Source: Asaia siamensis (GTDB taxonomy: Bacteria > Pseudomonadota > Alphaproteobacteria > Acetobacterales > Acetobacteraceae). Taken from it: a DNA stretch of 64,000 nt. The notes below the pieces were generated by a model. The model was not told the origin of the DNA and ran no database searches. It saw only the letters and a program-made list of their open reading frames with translations. The stretch spans positions 62,001 to 126,000 of the forward strand of contig NZ_BMCH01000007.1 of the NCBI RefSeq assembly GCF_014635085.1, in the 5' to 3' direction. A program made the position numbers and the translations under genes. This document shows, piece by piece, positions 46,982-55,642 of this stretch. Every line of letters begins with the position of its first letter. The first letter of the stretch is position 1.

Positions 46982-47854
46982 TCAGCCTTCCTGCTTGGGC
47001 AGGTTTTCAGCGATGTAAGGCGGCAGGTTGAACGCGCCAACATGGATTTCCGGCGTCCAGTAGCGTGTCGTGCCGAGAATGCCTGCAGCTTCGGCGCGCG
47101 CGCGGACATCTTCCACGCTCTGCTTGGTGGGGTTTACACCCTTGGCAGCAACGCCCAGCGTCATGAAGCCACCGACATAGGTCGGTACAGCGGCAACGTA
47201 AGCCGAGACATGTGGGAAGAAACTGGCGCGACGGGCACTGGTCTCACGCAGTTCGTCTGCCTGCATGAAGGGCACGCCGCACTGATTGACGATGAGACCC
47301 TGTGCCGAAAGGATACGGGCGCAATCCTTGTAGAAAGCGTCGGTAAAGAGCACTTCGCCCACGCCGATCGGATCGGTGGAGTCGACGATGATGACATCGA
47401 ACGAACCGTCTTCGGCCTTGGCGACATAATCGATGCCGTCACCGACGATGACATCGGCGCGCGGGTCGTTCCAGGCATCGCCGGCGATGTTGGGCAGGTG
47501 CTGCTTCGAAAGCTCGATCACGGCGCCGTCGATCTCGACCATGACGGCCTTTTCGACGGTCTTGTGCTGCAGCACGCGACGCAGAACGCCGCCGTCACCG
47601 GCACCGATGATCAGCACGCGCTTGGCATCGGGATGCGTCAGCAGGGGTACATGCGTCAGCATTTCCTGATAGACGAATTCGTCACGCTCGGTGATCTGGA
47701 TGACACCATCGAGCACGAGAACGCGGCCGTGGAAATCGCTTTCGAACACCACGATGTCCTGAAAGTCGCTCTTGACGCGTGCAAGTTCACGCGTGACGCG
47801 AAAGCGCTGGCCCCAGTCGGGGTACAGGGTTTCGTTGATCCAAGATTCAGACAT
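46982..47854 (-). CDS. speE: Spermidine synthase
   Basis: SpeE (290 aa) transfers the aminopropyl group from decarboxylated SAM to putrescine. Signature motifs: LDGVIQITERDEFVYQEMLTHVPL, VLIIGAGDGGVLRRVLQH (SAM-type binding), GDGIDYV and FDVIIVDSTDPIG. speD, which supplies decarboxylated SAM, lies just upstream with a terminator between. Confidence 0.96.
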   Translation of the reverse strand: MSESWINETLYPDWGQRFRVTRELARVKSDFQDIVVFESDFHGRVLVLDGVIQITERDEFVYQEMLTHVPLLTHPDAKRVLIIGAGDGGVLRRVLQHKTVEKAVMVEIDGAVIELSKQHLPNIAGDAWNDPRADVIVGDGIDYVAKAEDGSFDVIIVDSTDPIGVGEVLFTDAFYKDCARILSAQGLIVNQCGVPFMQADELRETSARRASFFPHVSAYVAAVPTYVGGFMTLGVAAKGVNPTKQSVEDVRARAEAAGILGTTRYWTPEIHVGAFNLPPYIAENLPKQEG

Positions 47855-47874
47855 TGCGCTGCCTTTCCCTCATG

Positions 47875-47904
47875 AAAAAAAGGCCGGGCTGCTCGCCCGG
47901 CCTT
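47875..47904 (-). terminator. Intrinsic terminator of speD
   Basis: On the minus strand, AGGCCGGGC-gagca-GCCCGGCCT forms a near-perfect stem followed by seven T residues (47881-47875). It lies in the speD-speE gap, so speE must be expressed by read-through or from its own promoter. Confidence 0.88.
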
Positions 47905-47934
47905 ATCTGCATTTCACGCAGATCCTGACATCGG

Positions 47935-48411
47935 TCAGGCTACGTTGTCGATCTTCTCGCGACCGCGGCGCACCTCGTCAGCGACGACGCGACCGGCCTG
48001 GAACAGGCGCTGCATGACCGGAATCGTGAGATTCGGGTCGCAGGCACCGCACATGAACACGTCAACAGCGGCGAAATTGCGCTCGGGCCAGGTGTGGATC
48101 GAGATGTGGCTTTCAGCCAGAACGATCACGCCCGACACGCCACCATTCGGCGTGAAGTGATGGAAGTGGCTGTGCAGGATTGTTGCCCCTGCGGTAACCG
48201 CGGCTTCGCAAAGCGTTGCGTCGATTGACGCAGGGTCGTCCAGATTCTTGGCGTCCCAGAAATCAATCAGCAAATGATGACCGGCGAAGCGTTCACCATC
48301 ACGCTCAATAAAGTAATCCTTGCACACCTCTTCATGAGATGTGTTCGATGCGACAGTCTGGTTATCTCTCGGGAGTCCCGATACCATCCCCAGTTGAGCA
48401 AGTGCGTTCAT
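47935..48411 (-). CDS. speD: S-adenosylmethionine decarboxylase proenzyme (bacterial SpeH type)
   Basis: A 158-aa pyruvoyl-dependent enzyme that decarboxylates SAM for spermidine synthesis. The self-cleavage site lies in ESHISIHTWPE, where the Ser becomes the pyruvoyl group; FMCGACDP holds the conserved Cys. The ATG at 48411 has AGAGG upstream; a GTG one codon earlier is less likely. A strong terminator follows it, then speE. Confidence 0.94.
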   Translation of the reverse strand: MNALAQLGMVSGLPRDNQTVASNTSHEEVCKDYFIERDGERFAGHHLLIDFWDAKNLDDPASIDATLCEAAVTAGATILHSHFHHFTPNGGVSGVIVLAESHISIHTWPERNFAAVDVFMCGACDPNLTIPVMQRLFQAGRVVADEVRRGREKIDNVA

Positions 48412-48555
48412 CACGTACCTCTAAACCAGCAGACAGCCTGTTGGGCAACATGCCCCCTTGGGCCAAGGCCGCGCAATTAAAGGTCATACCCCCCGGATGC
48501 AAGAAGTTTTTGCACCCGGTCATCGTATTTTCATCAAACAGTCAGATCTGACCCA

Positions 48556-48864
48556 TCATCCGCGCACGATACGGAAGGCGCCGAAAAACTCGACGCTGAC
48601 GATCAGGGGGGCACAAGCCTCGTCAAGGGCGGCAAAGGCTTCGGGGTGGTCGGTCTTGAACTCAAGATAATCCTGATAGGACGCCCATTCGTCGATCGCG
48701 ATGTAGCGCCCGGTCTGCATCACGTCTGCGATGAGTTTGGTCCCTCTGAAAGAGGGCTCGTTGCGAAATAGCCGAGCCCATGGGCCTTCAGGCCCATAGG
48801 TCGATTCGAACGTCTCGATCTGACTCGGTACGACAGCGTAGCTTCGGACGATCTCGCAGCTCAC
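48556..48864 (-). CDS. Antibiotic biosynthesis monooxygenase (ABM)-like protein
   Basis: A small (102-aa) dimeric alpha/beta barrel-like protein: IVRSYAVVPSQIETFESTYGPEG, WARLFRNEPSFRGTKL, YIAIDEWASYQDYLEFKTDHPEAF. ABM-fold proteins include quinol monooxygenases and haem-degrading enzymes, but no cofactor or substrate can be named here. The GTG at 48864 has GAAGGG nine bases upstream and lies five bases after the fba stop, so it is in the fba operon. Confidence 0.7.
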   Translation of the reverse strand: MSCEIVRSYAVVPSQIETFESTYGPEGPWARLFRNEPSFRGTKLIADVMQTGRYIAIDEWASYQDYLEFKTDHPEAFAALDEACAPLIVSVEFFGAFRIVRG

Positions 48865-48869
48865 CTCCG

Positions 48870-49979
48870 TCAGCCCTTCGTGGCGATCGATCTGTCCTTG
48901 GAGCCCAGATCGGCAAAGGCTTCTTCCAGACGATCGACGATGCTCTTTTCGCCGACGCGCAGCCATTTGCGCGGATCGTAGAACTTCTTGTATGGCGCGT
49001 CGGTCTCGGGGTCGATCTGATGCAGGAACGCCTTTGGGTGGTCGAGCACATATTTCCCGATGCCATTGGCGAAGGCGAACTGAACATCGGTGTCGATATT
49101 CATCTTGAAGACACCATAGGAGACGGCAGCGGTGATCTTGTCCTTCTCCGAACCCGAACCGCCATGAAAGACGAGAGCCAGCGGCTTGGGGCCGAGGCCG
49201 GTCTTCTCGGCGACATGCTCCTGCGAGTGAAGCAGGATCTCGGGACGAAGCTGCACATTGCCGGGCTTGTATACGCCGTGCACATTGCCGAATGACGCAG
49301 CAACCGTGACGTGACCGAGCGGTGAGAGGCGGTTCCAGGCAACCAGAACGTCTTCGGGCTGGGTGTAGAGATGGGCGTTGTCTTCATGATCTTCGAGATC
49401 ATGACCAACGCCGTCTTCCTCGCCGCCGGTGACACCGAGTTCGATCTCGAGGCTGATCCCGAGCTTGGCCATGCGGGGCAGCAGGCGCGCGCATTCAGAC
49501 AGATTGTCTTCCAGCGGTTCAGCCGAGAGGTCGAGCATATGCGACGAAAAGAGCGGCGGCCGGCCAGCGGCGACCTCTGCCTCGCTCAGATCGAGCAGCC
49601 CTTCCACCCAGGGGATGAGTTTGCGATCGGCGTGATCGGTGTGAAGAATGACGCAGATGCCATATTCCTTGGCGAGAAGATGCACGTGGCGTGCCATGGC
49701 TGCAGCACCCAGCACGCGTGCCTTGTGCTGGTCAGCCAGTCCTTCACCCGCATAGAAGCGGGCGCCGCCGTTGGAGCATTGAATGATGACATCCGAGTTG
49801 TTGCGGGCTGCGGCTTCGAGAACCGCATTGACGCTGTCGGTGCCGACAACATTGATGGCCGGCAGGGCATAACCGCCCTCCTTGCAGGCGTCGATCAGGG
49901 CGAGATAGTCATCACCTGTGACAACTCCCGGGGGCAGGGCTCGGCTGGGGCGCGACGCATTCGGGCTTGTAGGGGTCAT
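48870..49979 (-). CDS. fba: Class II fructose-bisphosphate aldolase
   Basis: Zinc-dependent aldolase of 369 aa that splits or forms fructose-1,6-bisphosphate. ALPAINVVGTDSVNAVLEAA, VILHTDHADRKL (catalytic Asp and zinc His), the loop EIGVTGGEEDGV-like LELGVTGGEEDGVGHD, and LVFHGGSGSEKDKI (phosphate binding). I chose the ATG at 49979; 28 further in-frame codons overlap the divergent promoter region. Many acetic acid bacteria depend on the pentose phosphate pathway, so aldolase serves mainly gluconeogenesis. Confidence 0.94.
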   Translation of the reverse strand: MTPTSPNASRPSRALPPGVVTGDDYLALIDACKEGGYALPAINVVGTDSVNAVLEAAARNNSDVIIQCSNGGARFYAGEGLADQHKARVLGAAAMARHVHLLAKEYGICVILHTDHADRKLIPWVEGLLDLSEAEVAAGRPPLFSSHMLDLSAEPLEDNLSECARLLPRMAKLGISLEIELGVTGGEEDGVGHDLEDHEDNAHLYTQPEDVLVAWNRLSPLGHVTVAASFGNVHGVYKPGNVQLRPEILLHSQEHVAEKTGLGPKPLALVFHGGSGSEKDKITAAVSYGVFKMNIDTDVQFAFANGIGKYVLDHPKAFLHQIDPETDAPYKKFYDPRKWLRVGEKSIVDRLEEAFADLGSKDRSIATKG

Positions 49980-50125
49980 AATGATCTCATGTCTCTGATA
50001 ACGGGTCGTCACGGCTATTTTATCGCTATCTGACAAAGCCGTGCCTAGACCTTTCATGGACACATTGAAGTCATTCTCGTTGCAGAACCACAGGATTTAC
50101 GCGGGTTTGATAGTTTACCCTTGCG

Positions 50126-50146
50126 CTGATCGACCCGTTCGGTCAG
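50126..50146. promoter_or_regulatory. Candidate TetR operator between fba and tetR-type gene
   Basis: CTGATCG...CGGTCAG (50126-50146) is a 21-base dyad with one mismatch per 7-base arm, similar to AcrR/TetR operators (TGACCG...CGGTCA). It lies 79 bases before the TetR-family gene and could mediate autoregulation. Confidence 0.4.
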
Positions 50147-50224
50147 TTTGTCGCCTCTCTCCACGGGAATGATGCGACACATGTCCGACCCGCCGGATCG
50201 GGGCAGGATTAACGCAGAGAACAG

Positions 50225-50920
50225 GTGGGCCGTTTGAACAAGAAAGAAGAGATCTCCTTGCCGACGACGGAAGAGCGTCAGGAAGAGAGCGTCTCGTGCA
50301 ATGCGAAGCGCCGCCAGATTCTGGATGGCGCCGAGGCAATCTTTCTCGAATCCGGCTATGAAGGGGCCTCGATGTCCCAGATTGCCTGTCGCGCCAAGGT
50401 GTCGAAGGGCACGCTTTATAATCACTTCGAAAACAAGGCGGCTCTTTTTGGCGCTGTCATCGAGGATCTGAGCCGAAGCAAGCTCGCGCCCGCCATCTGC
50501 CAGAGCCATCTCACCGCCATCACCTGTGCCGAGGCGTTTGCACAGCTTGCCGAGCGCTTCATCAGCATCTTGCTTCAGCCCGGCCCGCTGCGTCTGTATC
50601 GCATTATCGTGTCCGAAGCGCCGCATTTTCCTGATCTTGCCGATACGTTCTGGCGTTACGGTTTTGGCAGGACTCTGAGCACGATGACCCAGTGGATCGA
50701 GTTCTGGATCGAACGCGGGGCGATCCGGACCGATGATCCGGTTTTTGCTGCCGAGCAGTTCATGGCGCTTTGTCAGACCCGGCTCGTGCAGCGCAAGCGT
50801 TTTGAACTGCCTATCGATAGCAGTGAAGAACAGATCCGGTTCGTTGCCGGACGTATCGGCAAGGCGTTCGTCGCTATTTATGGAACCGAAGCCGAGCAGG
50901 GTGCGGCACGGCAGGCGTAG
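50225..50920 (+). CDS. TetR/AcrR family transcriptional regulator
   Basis: A 231-aa regulator. The N-terminal helix-turn-helix (near residues 28-75) is clear: RRQILDGAEAIFLESGYEGASMSQIA and KVSKGTLYNHFENKAALF. The C-terminal ligand-binding region has FFWRYG-like DTFWRYGFGRTLS, typical of the AefR-type C-terminus. Its target is not given by a partner gene; fba is divergent and a matching palindrome lies between them. Confidence 0.88.
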   Translation: MGRLNKKEEISLPTTEERQEESVSCNAKRRQILDGAEAIFLESGYEGASMSQIACRAKVSKGTLYNHFENKAALFGAVIEDLSRSKLAPAICQSHLTAITCAEAFAQLAERFISILLQPGPLRLYRIIVSEAPHFPDLADTFWRYGFGRTLSTMTQWIEFWIERGAIRTDDPVFAAEQFMALCQTRLVQRKRFELPIDSSEEQIRFVAGRIGKAFVAIYGTEAEQGAARQA

Positions 50921-51050
50921 ATCCCGGTTTCGTGGCGGCTATGGCGTTAAACGGGTCGCCGTTCTGGTTCTGGCGCGGGATGTGATTTTAAAAACGGCGT
51001 GGCAGTGTCTATAGCGGGCGTCATAACGTCCCGTCGTAAAGTGTCGCCCG

Positions 51051-51842
51051 ATGAATTGGTTCCGTTTCCGGCTATTTGGACTTGCCGCCTGTCTGGGTTT
51101 GATCGCCTCGACCCGAAATGATGCCATGGCAGGCGCTGTGGTGCCTGTAGAGCAGGCCGAAGTGGTGGCCGTTCTGCCGCATGACCCGACCTCATTCACC
51201 GAAGGTCTCTTTTTTCAGGATGGCTCCCTGTTCGAGAGTACCGGGCGGGTCGGGCATTCCGTCATACGAAAGGTGGCGCTCGATACGGGCAAGGTTCTGG
51301 CAGAGAGTGTTCTGCCTGACGGCTATTTTGGTGAAGGTATCGTCACGTGGCGTGACCGGCTGATCAGCCTGACCTGGCGCAGCGGAAAGGGCTTTATCTG
51401 GAGCTACCCAGGTTTGGCGAGAATCGGGGGTTTTTCCTATCTCGGTGAAGGCTGGGGCCTGACTCATGACGACCGCACGCTCATCATGTCCGATGGAACG
51501 CCCTGCCTGAGGCGCCTTGACCCTGTGACACTTCATGTCCTGGCAAAGCTTTGTGTAACAGCGGGCGGTGTACCAGTAAGAAGACTGAATGAACTCGAAT
51601 ATATCCACGGTGAAATCTGGGCGAATATATGGATGACGCCGGAAATAGCTAGAATCGATCCCGTAACGGGTGAAGTGAAATCCTGGCTCGATCTCACTGC
51701 GCTGCAAGAAAACATTAACTCTTTCGATCCCGATGCTGTCGCCAACGGGATCGCTTTTGATCAAAAAAATGACAGGGTATTCGTTACTGGAAAATATTGG
51801 CCAAGATTATACCAGATAAAATTTCCTGACCGTAAGCACTGA
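51051..51842 (+). CDS. Glutaminyl-peptide cyclotransferase, exported
   Basis: A 263-aa beta-propeller glutaminyl cyclase of the plant/bacterial type, which forms N-terminal pyroglutamate. An N-terminal signal segment (FGLAACLGLIAS) precedes VVAVLPHDPTSFTEGLFFQDGSLFESTG and LNELEYIHGEIWANIWMT, both family signatures including the catalytic Glu region (FTEGL, NELE). The last 40 codons are A+T-richer than the rest. Confidence 0.88.
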   Translation: MNWFRFRLFGLAACLGLIASTRNDAMAGAVVPVEQAEVVAVLPHDPTSFTEGLFFQDGSLFESTGRVGHSVIRKVALDTGKVLAESVLPDGYFGEGIVTWRDRLISLTWRSGKGFIWSYPGLARIGGFSYLGEGWGLTHDDRTLIMSDGTPCLRRLDPVTLHVLAKLCVTAGGVPVRRLNELEYIHGEIWANIWMTPEIARIDPVTGEVKSWLDLTALQENINSFDPDAVANGIAFDQKNDRVFVTGKYWPRLYQIKFPDRKH

Positions 51843-51964
51843 TTTTCTTTGTAATAGGCACTTCTTCGGTCTTGATTACATAGATGTGACCAGAAAACGC
51901 AGATAATGGTTTATCGGGCCACGAATAACGCTATGAGATGCTCTCGCCCCCCTTGTGGAGCAAT

Positions 51965-52016
51965 TTGAACCTTTGAATTGAACGATAAGTCCTTGAAATG
52001 AACAAGGCACCGTTCA
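51965..52016. promoter_or_regulatory. Cluster of TTGAA/TGAAC boxes upstream of the IclR gene
   Basis: Boxes at 51965-51970 (TTGAAC), 51973-51977, 51978-51983 (TTGAAC), 51993-51997, 51999-52003 (TGAAC) and the inverted GTTCA at 52012-52016 lie within 52 bases before the start codon. The density suggests an autoregulatory site. Confidence 0.3.
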
Positions 52017-52023
52017 TGATGGG

Positions 52024-52812
52024 ATGGAGCGGCACGTGGCATATTCGGATCAAGATTGGCCCCAGGGTACGCAAACCCTTGGTCGTGGTCTTTCAATCAT
52101 CCTGGCCGTCAAGGCCGGGGTCGACACACTTTCCGAATTGGCGCTCGAAATCGGGTGTACGCGCAGTACAACGCAACGCCTTACTGCGGCGCTGTTGCAG
52201 CAGGGCTGGCTGCGCCTGAAATCGACCGGCCGTTACGGATTGGGAGAGAAGCTGACCACACTGACAGCGCAGGCCCAGACGGCCTCGCCGCTTCTTGGTC
52301 TTGCCGCCCCCCTGCTGCAGAATCTCAACGAAACCACCGGCAAGATGGTCCATCTCGGCGTGCGCTCTGACAGCCATGTCATCTATCTCATGCGTCTTGA
52401 GGGTCGTCACCCGCTCGCCTTGCGCACGCGCACGGGCCAGCATGTTCCGCTTGCCCGCACGGGCACGGGGCGCGCCCTGATTCTCGATGAGAGCGAAAGC
52501 GACTGGGCGCGGTTCTACCGGGCGAGCTATCGCCACATGCCTGCCGGTCTGCCAAGCTGGATCAACCGCATGCGCTTCTACCGCGCCTCTGACTGCGTGT
52601 TCGATCTGGAAGATGACGAGATCGGCGTTCACTGTGTTGCCGCGCCCGTGCGCGATGCGACCGGAGCGATTGTCGCCTCGATCAGCGTGACGGAACGTGC
52701 CGGCGAGATGCCGCTCATGCGCATGAAGGCCCTGGCGCCCCAGATACGTCAGACCGCTTCGCAGCTTTCGGCAAAGCTGGGCTGGCACGAGCTGAGCGAT
52801 GTCGCCGACTAG
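52024..52812 (+). CDS. IclR family transcriptional regulator
   Basis: A 262-aa regulator with an N-terminal winged helix (near residues 15-75: LGRGLSIILAVKAGVDTLSELA, CTRSTTQRLTAALLQQGWL). A C-terminal IclR effector domain follows (LQNLNETTGKMVHLGVRSDSHVIYL, TGTGRALIL, IGVHCVAAPVRDATGAIVASISVT). No metabolic gene adjoins it, so its regulon cannot be inferred. Several TTGAA/TGAAC boxes lie just upstream. Confidence 0.9.
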   Translation: MERHVAYSDQDWPQGTQTLGRGLSIILAVKAGVDTLSELALEIGCTRSTTQRLTAALLQQGWLRLKSTGRYGLGEKLTTLTAQAQTASPLLGLAAPLLQNLNETTGKMVHLGVRSDSHVIYLMRLEGRHPLALRTRTGQHVPLARTGTGRALILDESESDWARFYRASYRHMPAGLPSWINRMRFYRASDCVFDLEDDEIGVHCVAAPVRDATGAIVASISVTERAGEMPLMRMKALAPQIRQTASQLSAKLGWHELSDVAD

Positions 52813-53149
52813 GGGGGCCGCCGGGAACGGGTTTTCAGGGCATCTGCGACCTGATTGCGTGGGCCCCGCAGGGCGTCGTTATACTGATGGCAGGCAGGTA
52901 CCGAGCAATGGCGCGTCTCATGTCTGGACGCTGCGGGTGTCCGGATACGCCGCAGGATGTGCCCGGCCGGTTTTGCAGAGCTGATCGGGCCAGAGCTCTT
53001 TAGCGCGCCTCGTTCTTCTGGCAGAGAAGCTGGCCCGCGAATGAACATTCTCTGCAGCGCGGGCGCTTTCAGGGTATTCTGGGGCGTCTTGTAACCCTGT
53101 TAAGGCTGTTTCAACGCCCTTTCACCGGGAGGCGTTGGTTGGCGCTGTT
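52813..53149. other. Intergenic region between the IclR gene and yggT, possible RNA
   Basis: A 337-base gap between convergent genes. TTGCGT and TATACT (52890-52895, 19-base spacer) form a possible promoter. Downstream is a strong bulged stem near 52929-52955 (CTGCGG/CCGCAG outer arms). No coding frame or T-run terminator is convincing. Confidence 0.35.
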
Positions 53150-53458
53150 TCAGTAATGGGATTGCAGGGACAGCATGACGAGCTGGCGCAACGCCGGGAC
53201 AACCAGATATTGCAGCGCCAGCAGCACCGCCAGCGGGCTGAGATCGAGCATACCGAACTGAGGCAGGATCGACCGTACCGGGTTGAGAACGGGCTCGACG
53301 ATCCGTCCGAGAAAGACGGCGACATTGTAAACGAAGCGGTTGCTGGGATCGAGAATTCTGAAACCCAGCAGCATGCTCATGACGCAATAAAGGACCAGTG
53401 CCCAGGTGAAGACCTGGATCAGCATCATGATGATTTTGTAGAGGGTAAGGATCAGCAC
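53150..53458 (-). CDS. YggT family integral membrane protein
   Basis: A 102-aa protein with two hydrophobic regions and the YggT motifs: LYKIIMMLIQVFTWALVLYC near the start, DPSNRFVYNVAVFLGRIVEP and PVRSILPQFGMLDLSPLAVLLA. Members affect cell envelope or cation homeostasis and shape; the biochemical role is uncertain. GTG at 53458 has GAGAGA upstream and matches the family length; a longer frame to 53518 is less likely. Confidence 0.88.
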   Translation of the reverse strand: MLILTLYKIIMMLIQVFTWALVLYCVMSMLLGFRILDPSNRFVYNVAVFLGRIVEPVLNPVRSILPQFGMLDLSPLAVLLALQYLVVPALRQLVMLSLQSHY

Positions 53459-53549
53459 GTCTGGTCTCTCTGCAGGAAGGCAAGGCATTTCTTCTAACGC
53501 CTGACACAGGCCTCGCACAACCGAGCCCAGGCATTACAGGCCGTCAATC

Positions 53550-53577
53550 TTGACTTTGACATGAATCCGTGTAGCCT
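53550..53577 (+). promoter_or_regulatory. Candidate promoter for tRNA-Ala
   Basis: TTGACT (53550-53555) and TAGCCT (53572-53577) are 16 bases apart and end 14 bases before the mature tRNA 5' end. Confidence 0.5.
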
Positions 53578-53591
53578 CCGTCGCGTTCCGT

Positions 53592-53667
53592 GGGGCTGTA
53601 GCTCAGATGGGAGAGCGCCTCGTTCGCAATGAGGAGGTCAGGGGTTCGATTCCCCTCAGCTCCACCA
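53592..53667 (+). tRNA. tRNA-Ala (anticodon CGC)
   Basis: A 76-base cloverleaf. The acceptor stem GGGGCTG pairs with CAGCTCC, the D-loop is AGCTCAGATGGGAGAGC, the anticodon stem CCTCG/TGAGG encloses loop TTCGCAA (anticodon CGC, codon GCG), and the T-arm is GGGGTTCGATTCCCC. The CCA end is encoded. The 3' side shows no integrase or attachment duplication. Confidence 0.97.
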
Positions 53668-53717
53668 TGGAATCCTTTCCAGATCCCCCGCCAGTCGACT
53701 TGGTCCCGCCTTCCGTC

Positions 53718-54644
53718 TCAACGTACCCAGACGCGGCCAGCGCTCAAAGAAACCCAGATATCGTGCTGGGCAAACCAGTCTGCACCAAGCAGCATATCCA
53801 CATTATCGCGCATGTCCGAAACGGTCAGAACCGGGTCTTTCCAGATCGGGTTACCGCTACCGGCTGTCTCTTCGCCGAGATGCAGCGCATGGAAGCGATG
53901 CCAGTGATACCAGCGCGCATTGAGATCGACACCACTGGTCACGCCGCCCGGATCCTGACGCAGAACATCGTCTGTAATGCCCATCGCATGGGCGAAGCGT
54001 CGCGAGAGAATATGTGAGCGTGCGCCGCTATCGAGCAGGGCTGTGCCGCTTTGGCCGTCCAGTGTGAAGGAAACGGTCAGTCTTGTGCCCTCATGTCTGG
54101 CCTTGAGGGTTGTATAGCCGGCTGGCCATGACGGTTTCGCCACGCAAGTACCGCTTTGGCCGACGGGGCGCCAGAGAGTGAGACGCTGATGGGGGACATC
54201 GAATTCGAGATCGAAATGCTGGAGCAGATCGACCCCCATCAGCCCGGCAATGGGTGGGGTCAGGATCGGCAGGCCAGGCAGCGCGCCCAGCGGGATGGAG
54301 CGCTGACCCAGAGGGATTAGGCCGAGGGAAAGCGCGCGTATCAGCATGTTGGGCGCAAGCTGGCCGCGGTCATTCGGGCCCTGAATGACGGTTGCATGGG
54401 CAGGGTCGGGCGTCAGATGCAGTGCCGCCGCCGCTTCGGGCGTGATCAGACTGCCTTCGGACCCGGTATCGAGAATGAAGCGCGCCTGACGCCCGTCGAG
54501 CACGACAGGCGCGTTGAGAAACAGCGCGTCGTTGTGGAGCGGGATCTCTGCAATACGCTCGGCGGCGCAAGGCGTGGCCATAGCACGAGGGGGCAGAAAT
54601 CCAGCCATGATCATGGCGGGCAGGGCAAGAGCAGGGCGCAGCAC
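53718..54644 (-). CDS. Exported retropepsin-like aspartic protease
   Basis: A 308-aa protein with an N-terminal signal peptide (cleavage near MATPCAA). It has two aspartyl-protease lobes in one chain: FILDTGSEGSLITPEAAAAL near residue 57 and ALLDSGARSHILSRRFA near residue 203. The second has DSG instead of DTG. IAGLMGVDLLQHFDLEFD and LLGADWFAQHDIW are the downstream conserved loops. Substrates are unknown. xerC lies six bases upstream. Confidence 0.85.
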   Translation of the reverse strand: MLRPALALPAMIMAGFLPPRAMATPCAAERIAEIPLHNDALFLNAPVVLDGRQARFILDTGSEGSLITPEAAAALHLTPDPAHATVIQGPNDRGQLAPNMLIRALSLGLIPLGQRSIPLGALPGLPILTPPIAGLMGVDLLQHFDLEFDVPHQRLTLWRPVGQSGTCVAKPSWPAGYTTLKARHEGTRLTVSFTLDGQSGTALLDSGARSHILSRRFAHAMGITDDVLRQDPGGVTSGVDLNARWYHWHRFHALHLGEETAGSGNPIWKDPVLTVSDMRDNVDMLLGADWFAQHDIWVSLSAGRVWVR

Positions 54645-54650
54645 GTGTTC

Positions 54651-55586
54651 TTATTTCCTTGCGCGTGGGTGAGCCTGCCAGACGGCAAGGAGATGATTTT
54701 CATCAGCCAGCGTATAGTTTTGGGTCGTAGAAAGGCTGGCATGCCCCAGAAGTTCCTGTATGGCGCGCAGATCGGCGCCGCCTTCCAGAAGATGGGTGGC
54801 GAAGGAGTGCCTCAGACTGTGCGGGGTGGCGCTGGCATCCAGCCCGCCCTGTTCGCGCCAGAGCTGCATCACGCGTCGCGCTACGGCAGGCTGCAGGCGC
54901 TTGCCGCGCAGCCCGACAAAGAGCGGCGCCTCCGGTATGGGGCAGGGGTGATGGACGCGCCAGGCCGCAAGAGCTTTTGCGACATGAGGCAGAAGCGGCA
55001 CCAGACGTTCCTTGCCGCCTTTGCCCACCACACGCAGGCCATTTTGCGCGGCCCGGTCATGATCGCGCACGTTCAGCGACAGGGCCTCGCCTATACGCAG
55101 CCCTGCCCCATATAAGAGGGTGAACAGGGCCTCATCGCGCGCGGCGCAGAGCGGGTGCTCGGCCAGCGCCGCCATTTCAACAGGAGCCGTGCGTGCGACG
55201 TCGCGCGCTAGGGGGCGCGGCAGACGTTTACGGGTTTTCGGCGCGCTCAGCTGGCTCAATGCCGAGGCGCTCACCCCATGGATGGAATTGAGATAGCGGG
55301 TGAAAGACCGCAGGGCCGAGACCCGTCTGGCACGCGAGCGGGCGCGGCCATCGGGTGTCCCTGGCTGCATTTCTGACCGGCTTGCGTCATGGGCCAGCCA
55401 GGCGCGAAAATCCGCCGTGCGCAGAGCGGCGAAAGCGTTCAGATCGGGCTCCTGCCCCAGATGCTCACCAAGAAAGCCGAGTGCCGATGCCACATCATTG
55501 CGATAGGCCTGCACGGTGTTCGGGCTTGCCCGTTTTTCATGCGCCAGCCAGTCCAGCCAGTTTTCGAGACATTCATGCATCTGCAT
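54651..55586 (-). CDS. xerC: Site-specific tyrosine recombinase XerC
   Basis: XerC (311 aa), which with XerD resolves chromosome dimers at dif. The N-terminal SAM-like domain has KRASPNTVQAYRNDVASALGFL. The catalytic set is Arg in YGAGLRIGEAL, Lys in GKGGKERLVPL, HSLRHSFATHLLEGGADL (His and Arg), His in ELLGHASLSTTQNYT and Tyr in NYTLA. This is the housekeeping recombinase rather than a phage integrase: no excisionase or attachment site accompanies it. The protease gene follows directly; priA is divergent. Confidence 0.92.
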   Translation of the reverse strand: MQMHECLENWLDWLAHEKRASPNTVQAYRNDVASALGFLGEHLGQEPDLNAFAALRTADFRAWLAHDASRSEMQPGTPDGRARSRARRVSALRSFTRYLNSIHGVSASALSQLSAPKTRKRLPRPLARDVARTAPVEMAALAEHPLCAARDEALFTLLYGAGLRIGEALSLNVRDHDRAAQNGLRVVGKGGKERLVPLLPHVAKALAAWRVHHPCPIPEAPLFVGLRGKRLQPAVARRVMQLWREQGGLDASATPHSLRHSFATHLLEGGADLRAIQELLGHASLSTTQNYTLADENHLLAVWQAHPRARK

Positions 55587-55642
55587 GACGGCGGACCTCG
55601 TCTCGGTTAAGAGGACAGGGCAGAAGGGGGCGCTCAGGCAAC

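Noticed and set aside
48871-48873. CTG as start of the ABM-like gene
   Set aside because: A GTG three codons later has a better-spaced GAAGGG; CTG would sit directly on that sequence.
53592-55586. tRNA-Ala plus tyrosine recombinase as an integrated-element boundary
   Set aside because: The recombinase is housekeeping XerC next to priA, with no excisionase, cargo or repeated tRNA 3' end.
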